Shown in pieces: positions 38,849 to 47,712 of a stretch of 64,000 nt of DNA; position 1 is the first letter of the stretch; each line of letters starts with the position of its first letter. The translations under genes were made by a program, and so were the position numbers. Location of the stretch: NCBI RefSeq assembly GCF_015558675.1, contig NZ_JADMOL010000003.1, positions 476,813 to 540,812 of the forward strand, in the 5' to 3' direction. This stretch comes from Paenibacillus sp. 1001270B_150601_E10. GTDB taxonomy: Bacteria > Bacillota > Bacilli > Paenibacillales > Paenibacillaceae. The notes below the pieces were generated by a model that saw only the letters and a list, made by a program, of their open reading frames with translations, made no database searches and was not told the origin of the DNA.

Positions 38849-38887
38849 AAGCGGCCTCAATCCAATAAGTCTGGATCAAGACCGCTT
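38849..38887 (-). terminator. Nested hairpin between hydrolase and repair genes
   Basis: AAGCGG...CCGCTT outer stem with ATCCA/TGGAT inner stem; the minus-strand tail is TTTATGA. It separates the alpha/beta hydrolase from the repair gene. Confidence 0.5.
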
Positions 38888-38925
38888 CATTCAACAACCA
38901 TTCGTATTCGGCAATCAATATTAGC

Positions 38926-39915
38926 TTATTTTAATTCTTGCATAAATGCTCTAAAGCTTTCTGCTATGGCCTTGGATTGCGTATGATGAAGATAATGATC
39001 TCCCTCCAGCTTTATGACTTTCCCGTACTCAGCATCTTTTACCTGCTCCTCATGCAAGGCTTCCCACCCTGCAACACTTGTATTACTGTCTTCAATAAAT
39101 AAAAGAACAGGAAGATTGTTAGGGAATGTTAGATGCTGCGCTTCTTTGAAATTAGTAGAAATATGTTTCATTTCGTTCAACATCGTATCATTGTTCGCGT
39201 TTTGTTTCATCAGCATGATCATTTGCTCTTTTGTATGTTCATCAAAGGGTAAGGCAGCGTAAGGGTCGCCGCTTACGTTAATGCCCAATCTGAGAAGACC
39301 CGATTTTTTGAGAAACTCAAATGTCTTAAGTGGGAACTCCACATCCATGCCGGGCTGTGTCGGGACACTGCTATCAATACCAATAAATGCACGCACTTCA
39401 TTCGGATATTGGTTCACATAGTCGATGCCGTAAAGGCCTGCAATGGAATGCCCCATCAAGATATAGCGATCAATCTGAAGCTGCTGTAAGGCATCATGGA
39501 TTTCTCTTACAATATTCTCCGTGGTCCGCTCTTTTTCGGTGTCATCGCTCAATCCATAACCGAAGGGCTCGATCGCGACAACTTTATAATAGGGAGATAA
39601 CTCATCCACTAACAACTTAAAGTCTAGGGCTGGTGCCGCTGTTCCATAACCAGGTAATAGTACAACGGTTTCCTCGCCATTTCCTTGAATCGCAACATTC
39701 ATCTTTTTCCCGTCTACAGATACCAACTGACCATAAGGCTCAATTTTTGCTTGCTCTGATTGGGTGCTAATCATATTTACAATAAACACGATGACAAGAA
39801 AAAGCCCGATGGCGACAACTAAGCCTGCTGCGGCTATAAGTACCACACGAAGGGTTTTTTTCATTTTCGGACTCATACCCCTATTTATTGCTTCTCTTTG
39901 TTCCACTCGCATCAT
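38926..39915 (-). CDS. Membrane-anchored alpha/beta hydrolase
   Basis: 329 residues. One membrane helix at 21-47, then an alpha/beta hydrolase domain: VVLLPGYGTAAP, nucleophile elbow MGHSIAGLYG with Ser157, and a late His in LEGDHYLHHTQ. The catalytic domain is probably extracytoplasmic given the charge before the helix. The start may be ATG 39915, 39912 or GTG 39906; AGGAG lies just upstream and fits the GTG best. A 12-bp palindrome lies 80 bases upstream. Confidence 0.85.
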   Translation of the reverse strand: MMRVEQREAINRGMSPKMKKTLRVVLIAAAGLVVAIGLFLVIVFIVNMISTQSEQAKIEPYGQLVSVDGKKMNVAIQGNGEETVVLLPGYGTAAPALDFKLLVDELSPYYKVVAIEPFGYGLSDDTEKERTTENIVREIHDALQQLQIDRYILMGHSIAGLYGIDYVNQYPNEVRAFIGIDSSVPTQPGMDVEFPLKTFEFLKKSGLLRLGINVSGDPYAALPFDEHTKEQMIMLMKQNANNDTMLNEMKHISTNFKEAQHLTFPNNLPVLLFIEDSNTSVAGWEALHEEQVKDAEYGKVIKLEGDHYLHHTQSKAIAESFRAFMQELK

Positions 39916-39995
39916 CTCCTATCTTCGCCAGCTTTCTAGCTGTCTTTATCGACTGCTAAGGAAAGCATATATGACGAAGATGGACTCCCTATGAC

Positions 39996-40007
39996 GTTCA
40001 TATGAAC
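39996..40007. promoter_or_regulatory. Palindromic candidate operator
   Basis: Perfect palindrome GTTCATATGAAC, with ACTCC on one side and GGAGT on the other as an outer inverted pair, and a further GTATGAAC next to it. Located upstream of the alpha/beta hydrolase; regulator unknown. Confidence 0.4.
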
Positions 40008-40129
40008 GGAGTATGAACAAGTAAAAAAGCTGCCGTGCCGCATGCACAGGAGTAGATTGAACAGTGTATCACCAAATAGAAAATTCAAGGATTGCCATTG
40101 TTCAAACGAATCGCACAACTACCCGCTCA

Positions 40130-41497
40130 TTAGGCTGTCGGCGTTGTAATGGGAAGGGTGACAATGAAGGTCGTTCCCCGGCCGAGTTCGCTTTCGACTC
40201 GGATATCGCCTTGATGAAGCGATATGATTTGTTTCACGATGGCAAGACCCATACCACTTCCGCCATACTTTCTGCTATGGGAGCGATCGGCTTTGAAGAA
40301 TCGCTCGAAGATACGTTTCTGGTCTTCGAGCGAAATCCCAATGCCTGTGTCGGATATACGGACTGTCGCGTTTTTAACATCCTGCTTGATGCTGATGTGA
40401 ATCACGCTGTCATTCTCAGAAAATTTGATGCTGTTGCCGATGATGTTCGTCCAGATCTGACTTAGTAAATCATAATCGGCCTTTACTCGAACAGTCCTCA
40501 AGTCAAGTTCGAAGCGAATGTTGCGAGCCGACCATTGCGGCTGGATGGCAACGATGACCCGCCTGATCTGTTCATCAAGGCTGAACGTGTCCATCCGCAG
40601 TTGCTGTGACTGCGATTCAAGCAAACTGAGCTTAAGCAGGCTATCGCTCATCTTGGATATCCGATCTGCTTCAGCGATGATAATGTCGAGATAACGGCCT
40701 CGCTCTGAGTCAGCAAGGTCTACTTGCTTGAGCGCCATAGCATAGCCAGATATCGAGGTAAGCGGCGACTGAATCTCGTGAGACACATTCGATACAAATT
40801 CTCTTCGCATCTGCTCCAGCTGCTGCAGATCATGCGTCATGTCTTCAAAGCTTTTCGCCAAATCACCCAGCTCGCCCTTCTGCTTAATGTTCAGCTTGAC
40901 GTTGAAGTCACCGCCTGCAATTCGCTTCGTCGCTTTTGTCAGCTTTTGAATCGGCTTGACTAGGAATATCGCAGCACCTAGAATCAATAGGCTTCCTGCA
41001 GCCAGTGAATAGATGGTAAAATTCCATACCCACTTTATGATAAAAGGAGCGGAAGGGAGGTCGATCGGTTCGATAAACATCGCTTTCGTACCTGTCTCCG
41101 TTGTAAATGACAATCCTAATAGAGTAACAGTAACACCTGCCCGATTAACTTGAACCACTTCTCCGCCCAGCACCTGTCTCACGAGCTCCATCGTCACGGT
41201 AGCAGGTTTGTGTCCATTAAGCGATCCATAGGAGTGAAACTGGCCTGTTTCATCGTATATCCGGATATGATAGGATTTGAGCTGACTCATTTCACTTACA
41301 AACTTGTCCGCTTCTCGCAGCGGAAGTGTCTCATATACCCGGGCAACGTCTTGCCCGAAGTACAGCAAAGGGAGCTGCACGTTCTCATTCAGTTTATCTT
41401 TATACATCCATATCGATACGAAAAAAGAAATGAGCGTGCCCCCAATAACCGAGACCAGAAATATCAGGACGACTCGTGTATATAAGGATCTGATCAT
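40130..41497 (-). CDS. Sensor histidine kinase with HAMP domain
   Basis: 455 residues. Membrane helices at about 9-30 and 168-190 enclose an extracytoplasmic sensor of ~135 residues; then HAMP (KPIQKLTKATKRIAGGDFNVKL), HisKA (EFVSNVSHEIQSPLTSISGYA) and HATPase (NIIGNSIKFSEN, SGMGLAIVKQIISLHQG). It overlaps the stop of the response regulator upstream (41494) by 4 bases, so they are coupled. The pair is the left flank of the ABC transporter locus. HEIQSPLT in place of HELRTPLT is a usual variant. Confidence 0.93.
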   Translation of the reverse strand: MIRSLYTRVVLIFLVSVIGGTLISFFVSIWMYKDKLNENVQLPLLYFGQDVARVYETLPLREADKFVSEMSQLKSYHIRIYDETGQFHSYGSLNGHKPATVTMELVRQVLGGEVVQVNRAGVTVTLLGLSFTTETGTKAMFIEPIDLPSAPFIIKWVWNFTIYSLAAGSLLILGAAIFLVKPIQKLTKATKRIAGGDFNVKLNIKQKGELGDLAKSFEDMTHDLQQLEQMRREFVSNVSHEIQSPLTSISGYAMALKQVDLADSERGRYLDIIIAEADRISKMSDSLLKLSLLESQSQQLRMDTFSLDEQIRRVIVAIQPQWSARNIRFELDLRTVRVKADYDLLSQIWTNIIGNSIKFSENDSVIHISIKQDVKNATVRISDTGIGISLEDQKRIFERFFKADRSHSRKYGGSGMGLAIVKQIISLHQGDIRVESELGRGTTFIVTLPITTPTA

Positions 41498-42168
41498 TCG
41501 TCAGCCTCAAGCCGATAGCCAAGCCCTCGCACCGTCTCGATACGGAAGTCCGGCGCATTCGCGAACCGTTCGCGCAGGCGCTTAATATGAACGTCTATTG
41601 TTCGGTTGTCTCCAGCGTAATCAATTCCCCAGATCTGATCGATTAGCTGCTCACGCGTATAGACTTGTCCAGGTGTTCCAGCAAGCTTGTACAGCAACTC
41701 AAACTCCTTCAGAGGCAGTGTGATTGAATCTGCCCCTCTTGTGACCTTATAGCTCTGACGATCAAGAGTGACGCTTCCTAACTGAATCGTCTGTGTCGAG
41801 CCAATCCGGTATCGCTTCAGCAGCGCCTTCACTCGAACCGTGAGCTCCAACGGATCGAAGGGCTTCGTCAAATAATCATCCGTCCCGAGCTCAAAACCCT
41901 TCACTTTCTCCCATGTTTCGCCCTTCGCAGTGAGCATAAGCAAAGGGAGATCAGGATTTGCTTTTCTGAGCTCCTTGCATAACGTCCAGCCATCCATAAT
42001 TGGCATCATAATATCGAGCACGACAAGATCAACGTGTGTTGAGGCGTAGACGTTCAGTGCTTCCTTACCGTCCGCAGCTTCGACTGTGGTGAAGCCGTCG
42101 TTGCGTAGAAATAAACAGACAAGTTCGCGAATATTCGCATCATCATCAGCAACCAGTATCGTAGGCAT
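41494..42168 (-). CDS. OmpR-family response regulator
   Basis: 224 residues. Receiver with VADDDANIRE, Asp in VVLDIMMPIMDGW, TKPFDPLELTVRVKALLKR; winged helix ending IETVRGLGYRLEADE. Coupled to the HAMP kinase at 40130. It lies 82 bases downstream of the ABC permease gene, in the same direction, with no strong terminator seen between, so it may be part of the same transcript. Confidence 0.93.
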   Translation of the reverse strand: MPTILVADDDANIRELVCLFLRNDGFTTVEAADGKEALNVYASTHVDLVVLDIMMPIMDGWTLCKELRKANPDLPLLMLTAKGETWEKVKGFELGTDDYLTKPFDPLELTVRVKALLKRYRIGSTQTIQLGSVTLDRQSYKVTRGADSITLPLKEFELLYKLAGTPGQVYTREQLIDQIWGIDYAGDNRTIDVHIKRLRERFANAPDFRIETVRGLGYRLEADE

Positions 42169-42250
42169 CTCTATCCTCTTTTCTTTGTTATACTGAATAG
42201 TCTTGTTCCATCATGCAGATAGAGAATCATATTTTCATTCTAATTCCCAA

Positions 42251-44857
42251 TCATATATTTTCTTGTTTTAATGCATCGATAATGTTTTCCTTTTTTACTT
42301 TCGCACCGGAATAAGCAATCGCAGAGCCGACTATGACAAATACGGCGACAATGACAGACAGAATGCTCATCCAAGGAAGGGTGAACCCATAGCTAAATTT
42401 GTTTGAAAATGCGTTATAGATCAAAACCATCACCGCGAGACTAACAGGTAGTCCAAACAACAAAGACTTGATCCCATAAAAAATATTTTCATAGTTCATC
42501 ATTTTCGAAAAGCCTTTTGGTGTCATGCCGACGGATTTCAGCATTGCGAATTCCCTTTTGCGAAGAGCTAAGCCCGTCGAGATGGTATTAAAAATATTCG
42601 CAATGGAAATCGCAGAAATTAATAGGATAAAACCGTAAGAAAAGACAGACATCAATACAATCTGTTGTTCTTCGCTTCTTCTGGAATGATAGACATTGTT
42701 GACATTCAGATTGATCTCATACAACTCCTCGATCTCCTGCTGCGTTCTCATCGGTTCCGTGCTTTTCAAATGGAGGTACGTTGAAGCGTTAATCAGGTCC
42801 TTATCGTCTGCCAGTAGATTCATAACCCGCTCCGACATGATCATATTCAACCCGCCTACTCCTGTCGAGTTCATCCCCATAGGAGCTTGATCCGTTAACG
42901 CGGCAATGATCACTTTATTATCTTTCGTTTTTTCGTCATTCTCTTTATAGGAATGGGTTAGCTCCATACGTTGACCGACATTCGTAAAGATGGCCTTTGT
43001 CTGGACATACTTTCCGGTATCCTTATCTTTGTAATGAATCCTATCCATCACAATTGCAGCCGGTCGATCTGGATCCGTAAGCTGTTCGTAATCTGCGCCA
43101 ACAGCTTTAGCGTAGGCTTGAAGACTCGAATCGTCTAAAGCATGAATCTTAATGTCGTAAGGATACTTCCCATCTTGAAGTAAACCCTTATCCTTCTGAA
43201 CCCTCTCTTGCAATTCATCGGCAATGAACGCTTCATCGACCCAAGCGTTCATATAGAACTCTTGAATTACGTTGTACGCCGTGACGTCACTCAGAGATAC
43301 TATCGCTTGCATCAAATGATCGTCTATTCTCTTTCCATTGCTGTACGATACTTCAATATCATAATTGACGCCTTGCCGTGACAGTTCCAGCGATTGTGTC
43401 ATGCCGGCTGTAAAGTACGATACTGTCATATACAAAACGATGCTGATAACGAGCGAAAAAACGATGGCATGGTATCTCCGTTTGTTTCTTTTTAAGTTTT
43501 TTAATCCGATTTCCGCTTCGAGGCCGAATAGTTTGCGAATGAACTTCGACGTTTTTACAGCTTTGACGGTAAGCTTAACGTCGGCAGTCTGGCGAATCGC
43601 GTCCATTGCGGATACCTTGGATGCCTTGATCGCAGGGAAATACGTCGAAATGAAAATCGTCAGCATCGACACAAGACAAGTAATTAAGATCGATAGCGGC
43701 GTGACAATAAGCTTCAGCTTTTCATTGGTCCATAATGCCCCTTGAATCATGGCATTCATGAACATAAAGGTGATGCCAATTCCTACAAGGCCACTGATGA
43801 TTCCAATAGGAATAGAGATCACACCGATGACCATTCCCTCAAAAAATACCGAGTTTCGCTTCTGCCTTCTGGTCGCCCCCACACTTGAAAGCATACCTAA
43901 ATGTCGTGAACGTTCCGAAACGGAAATCGCAAATGCATTGTAGATCAACGAAACGGAGCCAATAACAATGACCATCATAATGATTGCAGTCAAGGAATAA
44001 AGCGTGCTACGCAAGCCATCATTATTCGTTATACCGTAATAACGCAATAAATTATTGTTAAATGCAACAGACTCTGGATCAATTGTATTGGCCTTAGCTA
44101 AATCTCCAGCATGCGTATATAAGGTACTTTTGACTTTGTTTAAGACAACCGCTGCATTTACCTTGTCATTAGCACCAATCATACTTTCATCAAAATAAGA
44201 TAGGATGGTATAACCAGGAGCCCAGGTCTGTTCCCATGCTGGACGCTTGATGACGCCTACTACCGTGTAACTTGCTGACCAGGTATTCTTTAAGATTTCC
44301 GCATTCTGATTATCCCCGTATCGCAAGGGATCATTCTGTGTAAGTGCTCGCTGTATATCCTCTTTGTCTTCTGAAAATCTCTCACCAACCTTAAGTGTGA
44401 AAGAATCACCAATCTTGTAATCCACTTTAGCACTCTTTGCAATTTCCTCCGAAATAACGATCTCATTGCTTGCTTGCGGAAATCTTCCCTGACTTAGTTC
44501 AATTGGAAACAGTTCAAAGCCTTGTGTATTATACTCCCTGATAAATAAATAGGGCTTATTGGGATTGCGTCCCCCCTCTAAAGAAGCGTAGCCTCGATCC
44601 CTTGAGATTACTACCGTTTGTGTTGCTTCATCTGCTTTAACCGCTTCAAGCTGAGCTTTGTTCACATCTTTATAAAGAACATGCCATTTTCCGTTGTCTG
44701 TGATCGACTGTCTTTGCAATACATCCATAAAAGAGATGCCAAGAGTTGCAACAGCCATTACCATCGCAACGGATATAATGACGCCAATAATAGTAACAAG
44801 CGTCCGTCTTTTGTTCTGTTTCAAATGCCTTATCGTTAGTTTATTGACAATATTCAT
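42251..44857 (-). CDS. FtsX/MacB-type ABC permease, two-domain
   Basis: 868 residues. First half: N-terminal helix (TLVTIIGVIISVAMVMAVATLG), a large extracytoplasmic domain (to about 285), and three helices ending SKVSAMDAIRQTADVK. Second half repeats the plan: helix near 475, extracytoplasmic domain, then three helices to the end with RKREFAMLKSVGMTPKGFSKMMNYE, the FtsX coupling motif. Likely moves a lipid or peptide across or out of the membrane. Overlaps the ATPase gene by 4 bases. Two large outer domains distinguish it from the BceB layout. Confidence 0.92.
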   Translation of the reverse strand: MNIVNKLTIRHLKQNKRRTLVTIIGVIISVAMVMAVATLGISFMDVLQRQSITDNGKWHVLYKDVNKAQLEAVKADEATQTVVISRDRGYASLEGGRNPNKPYLFIREYNTQGFELFPIELSQGRFPQASNEIVISEEIAKSAKVDYKIGDSFTLKVGERFSEDKEDIQRALTQNDPLRYGDNQNAEILKNTWSASYTVVGVIKRPAWEQTWAPGYTILSYFDESMIGANDKVNAAVVLNKVKSTLYTHAGDLAKANTIDPESVAFNNNLLRYYGITNNDGLRSTLYSLTAIIMMVIVIGSVSLIYNAFAISVSERSRHLGMLSSVGATRRQKRNSVFFEGMVIGVISIPIGIISGLVGIGITFMFMNAMIQGALWTNEKLKLIVTPLSILITCLVSMLTIFISTYFPAIKASKVSAMDAIRQTADVKLTVKAVKTSKFIRKLFGLEAEIGLKNLKRNKRRYHAIVFSLVISIVLYMTVSYFTAGMTQSLELSRQGVNYDIEVSYSNGKRIDDHLMQAIVSLSDVTAYNVIQEFYMNAWVDEAFIADELQERVQKDKGLLQDGKYPYDIKIHALDDSSLQAYAKAVGADYEQLTDPDRPAAIVMDRIHYKDKDTGKYVQTKAIFTNVGQRMELTHSYKENDEKTKDNKVIIAALTDQAPMGMNSTGVGGLNMIMSERVMNLLADDKDLINASTYLHLKSTEPMRTQQEIEELYEINLNVNNVYHSRRSEEQQIVLMSVFSYGFILLISAISIANIFNTISTGLALRKREFAMLKSVGMTPKGFSKMMNYENIFYGIKSLLFGLPVSLAVMVLIYNAFSNKFSYGFTLPWMSILSVIVAVFVIVGSAIAYSGAKVKKENIIDALKQENI

Positions 44858-45537
44858 CGGCGGATCACCTCGTCTTTGGCAATCCTCCCATCTTCAATCG
44901 AAATGATTCTATCGGCTTGCAAGGCAATTCGTTCGTCGTGCGTAATGACAATCAACGTCTGTTGATAGGTTTTATTCAGCATTTTTAATAGGTCGACAAT
45001 CTCGCTGCTATTCTTGCTGTCCAAATTCCCTGTCGGTTCGTCTGCCAGCATGATCGCAGGGTTGCCGATGAGCGCTCTTCCGATCGAGACCCGTTGCTGT
45101 TGTCCACCGGATAACTGATTCGGCAGATGGTTTAGTCGATGCTGCAAATTCAACGTATTCACAAGGCCATCCAATTGCTTTTGATCTACCTTTTGTTTAT
45201 CTAGCAAGAGCGGCAGCGTAATATTCTCTTCCACCGTCAGGACGGGGATTAGATTGAAAAACTGATAGATCAGGCCGATTTGTCTGCGTCTGAAGATGGC
45301 TAGCTGCGTTTCGTTCAAGGCATACATGTCCGTATCCTGAACATAAACTTTACCGCCAGTCGGCCGATCTACGCCACCCAGCATATGAAGGAGCGTTGAT
45401 TTCCCCGATCCGGACGGACCAATAATTGCGACGAACTCGCCTTTTTGAACCGAGAAAGAAACATCGTCGAGTGCCTTCACTGCCGATTCGCCTTTGCCGT
45501 ATATTTTAGATAGATGCTCGATTTTCAAAATTTCCAT
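44854..45537 (-). CDS. ABC transporter ATP-binding protein (MacB/LolD type)
   Basis: 227 residues. Walker A GPSGSGKST, Q-loop in YQFFNLIPVLTVEENI, signature LSGGQQQRVSIGRAL, Walker B IMLADEPTGNLDSKNS, switch His in VITHDERIA. Partner of the FtsX permease at 42251. AAGGAGG precedes the ATG. A 34-codon gene ends 24 bases before it, and paired palindromes lie further upstream. Confidence 0.95.
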   Translation of the reverse strand: MEILKIEHLSKIYGKGESAVKALDDVSFSVQKGEFVAIIGPSGSGKSTLLHMLGGVDRPTGGKVYVQDTDMYALNETQLAIFRRRQIGLIYQFFNLIPVLTVEENITLPLLLDKQKVDQKQLDGLVNTLNLQHRLNHLPNQLSGGQQQRVSIGRALIGNPAIMLADEPTGNLDSKNSSEIVDLLKMLNKTYQQTLIVITHDERIALQADRIISIEDGRIAKDEVIRR

Positions 45538-45561
45538 GACGTTACCTCCTTCCCTAATTGC

Positions 45562-45666
45562 TCAATTCCAGGTATATACCATCTCTCTAAATCCAACATC
45601 CCATAGGGTTTCATTCCCCTCTATGGTTATCGCCAACATCATCTTTCGGTGCTGCTTCAATTGCAT
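45562..45666 (-). CDS. 34-residue small protein ahead of the ABC ATPase
   Basis: Short gene with an excellent ribosome site: GGAGGT six bases before ATG 45666. It runs 34 codons to TGA, 24 bases before the ATPase start. The peptide starts MQLKQHRKMM, has a central LAITIEGNETLWDVGF and ends VYTWN, so it has a basic N-terminus and two Trp near the C-terminus. No membrane segment. It lies downstream of the paired palindromes at 45716-45754. It may be a leader peptide, a small partner of the transporter, or a regulator; not recognised. The evidence is the ribosome site, position and clean spacing. Confidence 0.55.
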   Translation of the reverse strand: MQLKQHRKMMLAITIEGNETLWDVGFREMVYTWN

Positions 45667-45715
45667 GGTCTTACCTCCATCGTTCACCTGATGAATATCA
45701 TTTTATCTGTCTAAA

Positions 45716-45754
45716 ATGACTTTCCAGTGACGATGGAGGTGACAATTCAGTCAC
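45716..45754 (-). promoter_or_regulatory. Two tandem palindromic sites upstream of the ABC operon
   Basis: On the minus strand GTGACTGAATTGTCAC (45739-45754) is a perfect inverted repeat GTGAC-N6-GTCAC. A second related site GTCACTGGAAAGTCAT (45716-45731) begins 23 bases further on. This resembles the TGAC-N-GTCA sites of response regulators controlling peptide-antibiotic ABC transporters. It is about 50 bases before the small gene and is the best candidate target of the regulator at 46769. Confidence 0.6.
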
Positions 45755-45766
45755 TTACGACGTGCG

Positions 45767-46768
45767 TTAAATGACGTGCTTATACAATTTAATCCGGAAC
45801 TGCGTCCCCTTTTCGCTATCGCTTGTCACATCGATCACGCCATTCTGGCTGGCAACAATGCTGTGAGCCATTGCAAGCCCTATGCCGATGCTCCCTTCGC
45901 TAGCATTCTTTCCTTTGTAGAAACGTTTAAAAATATAAGGCAAATCTTCTTTCGGAATGCCTTTTCCATGGTCAGCAATGACGATTTCTGTAAATAACGC
46001 GTTTTCGGAAAATGTGATGGCGATAGTTCCGCCTTCAGGCGTATGCTCCACACCGTTTTTCAAAATATTGATGATCGCTTCAGCCGTCCAATTGAAGTCG
46101 CCAACAAAAGAGACGTCGTCATCGCCAGCGATGGACAGCGTTTGTCCCTTAATATCCATCGGAATCATAACCGGCTCTATTGCCTTATGGATAAGCTTTT
46201 TTAAAAGGATTCGATCTTTCTTGAATGGGATGGTTTTCGCGTCCATTTTCGATAGCTTTAATAAGGAAGAAACAAGCCAATCAATCCGTTCAAGCTGGAT
46301 GCGAATATGATGGGTGAACTCCGTTCTTTTATCCGGAGGCAGGTCAGGGGCGCTTAACAAATCCGCCATCACTGTCATCGAGGTGAGCGGCGTTTTGAGC
46401 TGATGTGAAATGTCGGATATAGCATCCGTCAATTGAACTTTATCCCGCTGTAGAAGCGACCGGTGCTCCGATAGCATAAGCGTCACTTTGTAAATATCAT
46501 TCTTCAAAATACTAAGTTCGCCCTCTTGATTATCGCGAACGTCAAGGGAATCATTACCGTTGCTGATTTCGCGCAAATAGACAGACAGCTTCGCTAGCTC
46601 GCGATATCTCCATCTCGTGAATAACAAGCTGCTGCCAATAAGCAGAATAGATAGAATGAAAACGATCGTTACCGTGTCACGCGAAATGAAAGCAGCGACG
46701 ATGATCGCCGTTAAGCTGATCGAGCCCATGACAAGCAGTAATCGTTGGATTTCTCGATTGCGCAGCAT
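45767..46768 (-). CDS. Sensor histidine kinase without large sensor domain
   Basis: 333 residues. Two membrane helices at about 11-27 and 30-50 with almost no loop between, so probably an intramembrane sensor; then HisKA (AISDISHQLKTPLTSMTVM), HATPase (NILKNGVEHTPEGG, GSIGIGLAMAHSIVASQNG). The SHQLKTPLTSM motif is typical of VncS/YxdK-like kinases paired with ABC transporters. It begins immediately after the stop of the regulator at 46769 with no gap. Right flank of the ABC locus. Confidence 0.92.
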   Translation of the reverse strand: MLRNREIQRLLLVMGSISLTAIIVAAFISRDTVTIVFILSILLIGSSLLFTRWRYRELAKLSVYLREISNGNDSLDVRDNQEGELSILKNDIYKVTLMLSEHRSLLQRDKVQLTDAISDISHQLKTPLTSMTVMADLLSAPDLPPDKRTEFTHHIRIQLERIDWLVSSLLKLSKMDAKTIPFKKDRILLKKLIHKAIEPVMIPMDIKGQTLSIAGDDDVSFVGDFNWTAEAIINILKNGVEHTPEGGTIAITFSENALFTEIVIADHGKGIPKEDLPYIFKRFYKGKNASEGSIGIGLAMAHSIVASQNGVIDVTSDSEKGTQFRIKLYKHVI

Positions 46769-47452
46769 TTAATCACCAACCTTATAGCCTAAGCCGCGTA
46801 CCGTTTTGATCAAGGTCGGATGTGATGGATCATCCTCCAGCTTTTCCCTCAGCCTTTTGATATACACCGTTAACGTATTATCGTTCACGAATTCGCCGGC
46901 TACGTCCCAAATTTGCTCCAAGAGCTGATTCCTTGTAAGGACTTGTCCAACGTGGTTGCCGAAGATCAATAATAAGCGGTATTCCAAGGCGGTCAATGGA
47001 ATTTCGGTGCCGTTCTTATGCACTTTGCCTTCCAGCGTATGGATTCGGACATGGTCGATGTCGATGATCGCTCTGGTGTGGGAAGGCTTCTGATATCTCC
47101 GCAGGACGGTCTTGATCCGGGAGAGAAGCTCACGAACCCGAAACGGTTTGGTAATGTAATCGTCGGCTCCCATGTCGAGCCCCATCACGACGTTGACCTC
47201 GTCTTCGATCACCGTTAGGAAGATGACCGGAATGTCTCGCCGCTCTTTCACCATCTTGCACAATTCATAGCCGCTTCCGTCCGGAAGCTGTAAATCAAAC
47301 AAGCATAACACGAATTGATCGATGTCTTCGGCAAGCACCTTTCTGGCTGAGGTGACATCATGGCACAGAACCGTTGCATAACCATCCTGCTGCAGCGAAT
47401 ATTCCAGACCCGACGCGATCGTCTTGTCATCTTCGACTAATAATATTTTCAT
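46769..47452 (-). CDS. OmpR-family response regulator (VncR-like)
   Basis: 227 residues. Receiver with LLVEDDKTIASGLEYSL, Asp in LFDLQLPDGSGYE, TKPFRVRELLSRI; winged helix ending LIKTVRGLGYKVGD. Directly followed by its kinase. AAGGATGATC precedes the ATG. It probably binds the palindromes at 45716-45754 to control the small gene and ABC genes. Confidence 0.93.
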   Translation of the reverse strand: MKILLVEDDKTIASGLEYSLQQDGYATVLCHDVTSARKVLAEDIDQFVLCLFDLQLPDGSGYELCKMVKERRDIPVIFLTVIEDEVNVVMGLDMGADDYITKPFRVRELLSRIKTVLRRYQKPSHTRAIIDIDHVRIHTLEGKVHKNGTEIPLTALEYRLLLIFGNHVGQVLTRNQLLEQIWDVAGEFVNDNTLTVYIKRLREKLEDDPSHPTLIKTVRGLGYKVGD

Positions 47453-47589
47453 ATGCTGATCATCCTTACCTTAGGGTAAATTCACGCCTCTTCTTCGTGT
47501 CGACATTATACCAAATTTATTCATCAGGTTTCACCGTACTTAAGATGCGGTTCAGCTTAAAGGGCCTAAGCCTATCCTCGAACAAGCGA

Positions 47590-47613
47590 AAGGAGCTGCC
47601 GCAGCAACTCCTT
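47590..47613 (-). terminator. Possible hairpin terminator
   Basis: AAGGAG...CTCCTT with a GC-rich inner part; minus-strand tail only TTTCGCTT. Lies about 100 bases past the SUKH stop at 47713. Confidence 0.4.
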
Positions 47614-47712
47614 CATTCATTTATTAAAATATGTCCTGGTACCGAGCTCTGGGGTATTTAATCCTATCCTATATAACATTTGATGATTCCCGATAAACCT
47701 TCGTATGGAGCA

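Noticed and set aside
42251-45537. BceAB-type bacitracin transporter
   Set aside because: The permease has two FtsX halves each with a large outer domain, unlike the single large domain between helices 7 and 8 of BceB.
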